This document shows, one piece after another, positions 61,526 through 64,000 of a stretch of 64,000 nucleotides of DNA (within the stretch, counting starts at the first letter, position 1; each line of letters opens with the position of its first letter). The position numbers and the translations under genes were made by a program. Under the pieces are notes generated by a model. The model was given only the letters and a program-made list of their open reading frames with translations. It was not told where the DNA came from and searched no databases. The DNA comes from an uncultured Paracoccaceae bacterium (GTDB lineage: Bacteria > Bacteroidota > Bacteroidia > Flavobacteriales > Flavobacteriaceae), in assembly GCA_943788135.1 (NCBI GenBank), contig CALSPC010000007.1, positions 395,187 through 459,186 of the forward strand, given 5' to 3'.

Positions 61526-62176
61526 ATGGATGAACTAGAACTATTAAAAAAAGACTGGGAAACCTCTTCTAAAAATTATCCAGAATTGGATAAAAAAACC
61601 CTTTATAAACTGATTAACAAACGGTCCTCATCGCTCGTGAAATGGATTTTTATTATCAGTTTGTTAGAATTTGTGTTTTGGGCATTAATTTCGTTTGTTA
61701 CCAGTGATGCTGAAAGTTTAGAGCAATTAAAAAGTTATAATGTAGAGCACATAATATATCCTCTTACTGTATTTGGTTATCTTGTTTTAGGATACTTCTT
61801 TTATGTGTTTTATAAAAACTATAAAAATATTTCAACAACTGAAGACACAAAATTGTTGATGGAACGCATATTAAAAACACGAAAAACCGTAAAACATTAT
61901 GTAATTTTTAATCTTGTTTTTATGTATATCTCCATTATAATTGGTGTGTTTATTGAGATCACAAACAATCCAGAAGTTCAAGCCTTAATTAATGGAATAG
62001 ATGCTGATGGCACAAAGAATGTTACTATATTTTACTTGATAATCGTAGGCGTAAGTATTCTAGCCATGGTATTAATCACAGCGCTTTTGTTAGGGTTTTA
62101 CTACTTGATTTATGGTCTATTATTGAAACGTTTAAAAGCCAACTATAAAGATCTAAAGGAATTAGTTACAGACTAA
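61526..62176 (+). CDS. Four-helix membrane protein, putative anti-sigma partner
   Basis: 216 aa: a cytoplasmic N-terminus (ELLKKDWETSSKNYPELDKK) and four transmembrane segments (about 41-59, 74-98, 128-150 and 165-190). It is always placed directly after an ECF sigma gene in this type of operon in Flavobacteriia, so a regulatory partner role is likely. No known anti-sigma motif was seen. Confidence 0.65.
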   Translation: MDELELLKKDWETSSKNYPELDKKTLYKLINKRSSSLVKWIFIISLLEFVFWALISFVTSDAESLEQLKSYNVEHIIYPLTVFGYLVLGYFFYVFYKNYKNISTTEDTKLLMERILKTRKTVKHYVIFNLVFMYISIIIGVFIEITNNPEVQALINGIDADGTKNVTIFYLIIVGVSILAMVLITALLLGFYYLIYGLLLKRLKANYKDLKELVTD

Positions 62177-62179
62177 AAA

Positions 62180-62977
62180 TTACCACGTTCGTTTTTTATT
62201 CAAGGATTCATTTTCTATGAGTTCATCTTGAGGAATCACTTTCAGAAAAGAAGGGTGTTGCTCAATAGCATATTCGATTTTTTCTACAATTTGAGCAATC
62301 GATTCATTTTCGTAATCAATTTCTAAAGGAGCTTTGATTTCCATTGTTTGAAGAATATTCTTTTTTCTTACTCGAATTCCTTTCTTATCAAATGACCGTC
62401 TAAAACCATCAATAACAATGGGTACTACTATAGGTTTATAGTGTTTAATAATATGTGCTGTCCCTTTTCGAATCGGTTTAAATGGCGTTGTTGTACCTTG
62501 TGGAAAAGTAATTACCCAACCATCATTTAGAGCCTTGTTAATGTTTGAAATATCACTCATCTTAACCTGACGATTTACATTTTCGCCAGCGGCACGCCAT
62601 GTACGTTCGATACTAATTGATCCCGCATAGGCAAAGATTTTTGGAAGAAATCCTGATTTCATAGTTTCTTTTGCAGCCACAAAATATACATTAAGTTTTG
62701 GATGCCATAGATAGCCAACATTTTTGATGTTATCATCTCGACCACTGAGGGCTGCATTAAAAACATGGAACATCGCCATCACATCCGCAAAATAGGTTTG
62801 ATGATTTGAAATAAACAATACATTAGTTTCTGGTAGATTGCGTAGAATTTCGGAACCTTCTATCTGTAACTCATTAAATCCTCTATACCGTCGGTGGCTT
62901 AATACACCAGCGATTCGAATGATCCATTTTTTAAGGAACACGTATTGCCCAAATATATTTTTTTTAAATAAACCCAT
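62180..62977 (-). CDS. 1-acyl-sn-glycerol-3-phosphate acyltransferase (PlsC family)
   Basis: 265 aa. The catalytic motif reads NHQTYFAD (His59, Asp65), so His and Asp are five residues apart and not the usual four, and the phosphate-binding motif is TFPQGTTTPFKP with the FPEGT form changed to FPQGT. Both changes look characteristic of this Bacteroidota subgroup, but they should be noted. N-terminal hydrophobic segment, so membrane-bound. Probable role in acylation of lysophosphatidate or of an aminolipid. Convergent with the preceding gene. Confidence 0.82.
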   Translation of the reverse strand: MGLFKKNIFGQYVFLKKWIIRIAGVLSHRRYRGFNELQIEGSEILRNLPETNVLFISNHQTYFADVMAMFHVFNAALSGRDDNIKNVGYLWHPKLNVYFVAAKETMKSGFLPKIFAYAGSISIERTWRAAGENVNRQVKMSDISNINKALNDGWVITFPQGTTTPFKPIRKGTAHIIKHYKPIVVPIVIDGFRRSFDKKGIRVRKKNILQTMEIKAPLEIDYENESIAQIVEKIEYAIEQHPSFLKVIPQDELIENESLNKKRTW

Positions 62978-63010
62978 TAAACTTTCAAAAATTTGATGTG
63001 CAAACCTAAG

Positions 63011-63658
63011 CTATTTTTTTAAAATTTGATTTATCATTGTTTTAATTTCTATCAACATCATAGCGGTAGCCCCCCAAACAACATGATTGTTGAGCATAAA
63101 TGCAGGTACATTGTAAGTGTTGCCAACTGCAGCTGTAATCTCAGACACAACTTCAGATTCATCATTCAAAAAATCGACTACAGGTACTTCAAGAACCGCA
63201 TCAACTTCGGAGGCTTGAAGCGTAAAATTAAGCTGTTCTCGTGCAATGCCTAAAAAAGGAGAAACTATAAAATTACTTGGTGGAATGTAAAGTGGCGTAA
63301 GTGCTCTTAATACTGTTATTTTTTCAGAACTTACTCCAATCTCTTCCCAAGTCTCTCTAAGTGCAGTCGCTTCCATCGATTTGTCCTCTGATTCTGGTTT
63401 GCCACCTGGAAATCCAACTTGAGCAGAATGCACCCCCTGATAGGATTTCCTTAAAATTAAAACCAACAGTGTTTCACCTGTTTTGCTGGGGTAGAATAAT
63501 GAAAAAACCGCTGCAGGTTTTGCTGTTTTTCGTTCTTCTTTATAACGTTCAATAAGTTCCTCGCGAAATGGAGGTGCCATTTTCAATTGAGCCTTAATTC
63601 CTGGTAAACTCACTGTATTTAGTTTTGAAATTACTTTTTCAAATGCATCAAATCTCAT
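63011..63658 (-). CDS. Nudix hydrolase, CoA pyrophosphatase type
   Basis: 215 aa with a full Nudix box: GGKPESEDKSMEATALRETW, then EEIGV (about 85-109), preceded by SAQVGFPGG, the CoA-pyrophosphatase (NudL/YeaB) signature of the UPF0035 type. It hydrolyses CoA to 3',5'-ADP and 4'-phosphopantetheine. Transcribed in the same direction as the acyltransferase with a 33-nt gap. Divergent from the isomerase gene. Confidence 0.92.
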   Translation of the reverse strand: MRFDAFEKVISKLNTVSLPGIKAQLKMAPPFREELIERYKEERKTAKPAAVFSLFYPSKTGETLLVLILRKSYQGVHSAQVGFPGGKPESEDKSMEATALRETWEEIGVSSEKITVLRALTPLYIPPSNFIVSPFLGIAREQLNFTLQASEVDAVLEVPVVDFLNDESEVVSEITAAVGNTYNVPAFMLNNHVVWGATAMMLIEIKTMINQILKK

Positions 63659-63688
63659 ATATTATAGTTTATTAAATCCATACGTTCC

Positions 63689-64000
63689 ATGCGACTACAC
63701 TTAATGTTTTTTTTATGTTGTATTTTGACGAGCTGTCAAGATAAGAAAACTAAAAAGAATGGCTTAACTCCTCCGAAAATCTTTCAGGAATCTTCTACAG
63801 AAATTACCACTTCTAAAGCTGAAGACTCTAGTTTTCTATTGACAGATGCTAATGTTATGGAATTCTTATTGGAATATGACAAAACACACAAAGAGAATAC
63901 TGTAAGAATTACTACCGATTTTGGCACTATCGATATTCTTCTTTTTGAAGCGACCAAATTTCATCGGGCGAATTTCATTTATCTTACAAAACAACAATAC
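63689..64000 (+). CDS. Cyclophilin-type peptidyl-prolyl cis-trans isomerase lipoprotein, N-terminal part
   Basis: The first 104 codons only; the gene continues beyond the right edge. The ATG is at 63689. Signal MRLHLMFFLCCILTSCQ with lipid Cys 16. From residue about 74 the cyclophilin fold starts: VRITTDFGTIDILLFEATKF then HRANFIYLTKQQY. The family catalyses proline isomerisation in folding; a periplasmic chaperone role is likely. Confidence 0.85.
   Translation, partial: MRLHLMFFLCCILTSCQDKKTKKNGLTPPKIFQESSTEITTSKAEDSSFLLTDANVMEFLLEYDKTHKENTVRITTDFGTIDILLFEATKFHRANFIYLTKQQY

Noticed and set aside
1..64000. tRNA, rRNA, prophage, CRISPR-Cas, restriction or toxin-antitoxin systems
   Set aside because: None seen on either strand; no cloverleaf-like gene, integrase, transposase or cas motif was recognised. 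A run of tRNAscan-SE, Infernal and a defence-gene search would be decisive.

Overview
The window looks like a chromosomal segment of a marine-type member of the Flavobacteriaceae (Bacteroidota). The DNA is AT-rich. Many genes are preceded by the Bacteroidota sigma factor -7 box TAnnTTTG, three of them with a TTG or TTTG -33 element exactly 19 nt upstream, and Shine-Dalgarno sequences are mostly absent. Secreted proteins end in type IX secretion (T9SS) sorting domains, and there is a TonB-dependent receptor plus several DUF families typical of this group. No rRNA, tRNA, CRISPR array, prophage or intact insertion sequence was seen.

Layout. 1-3239: nadC (start only), rlmH, an RdgB-type nucleotide pyrophosphatase and a DEAD-box RNA helicase with a strongly structured 5' leader. 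3325-9550: small envelope proteins, a glycosyltransferase whose last codons are out of frame, a haem-binding protein, purB, and an ECF sigma / putative anti-sigma / double DUF4252 operon. 9748-13859: an S41 peptidase, then a cobalamin riboswitch driving a BtuB-type receptor, with a small DUF6580-like membrane protein facing away from it. 13919-18747: an RmuC-like protein, then an envelope gene set (outer-membrane barrel, DOMON protein, ankyrin protein, OB-fold protein, c-type cytochrome, YceI protein) that looks like an unstudied redox or lipid-carrier module. 18811-31556: M43 protease, carB, rpmH, lytic transglycosylase, mtaB, a peptide-type ABC binding protein, a GlmU-like enzyme and rpmE2. 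31710-36852: DUF4199, glycosyltransferase 2, phosphosugar mutase and an MsbA-like exporter.

36886-44924: a BNR-type lipoprotein, an RsmB-like RNA methyltransferase broken by one frameshift, a secreted endonuclease I broken by two, and purL. 45006-54122: fatty-acid degradation: a long-chain acyl-CoA ligase, a REP-like palindrome, a MarR regulator with two operator copies over its promoter, and a fadN-fadA-fadE operon. A four-helix-bundle (S23/IVP) gene with inverted purine-rich flanks sits between fadA and fadE. 54248-64000: M1 peptidase, a large BNR/VPS10-like protein, sodC, a DUF1456-DUF1684-ECF sigma-membrane protein operon, an acyltransferase, a Nudix CoA pyrophosphatase and the start of a cyclophilin-type isomerase.

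Most of the window is ordinary flavobacterial housekeeping. The parts most worth a second look are the six-gene envelope cluster at 15140-18747, the S23 gene lodged in the beta-oxidation operon, the structured helicase leader, the REP-like element, and four apparent frameshifts that all fit one extra base.
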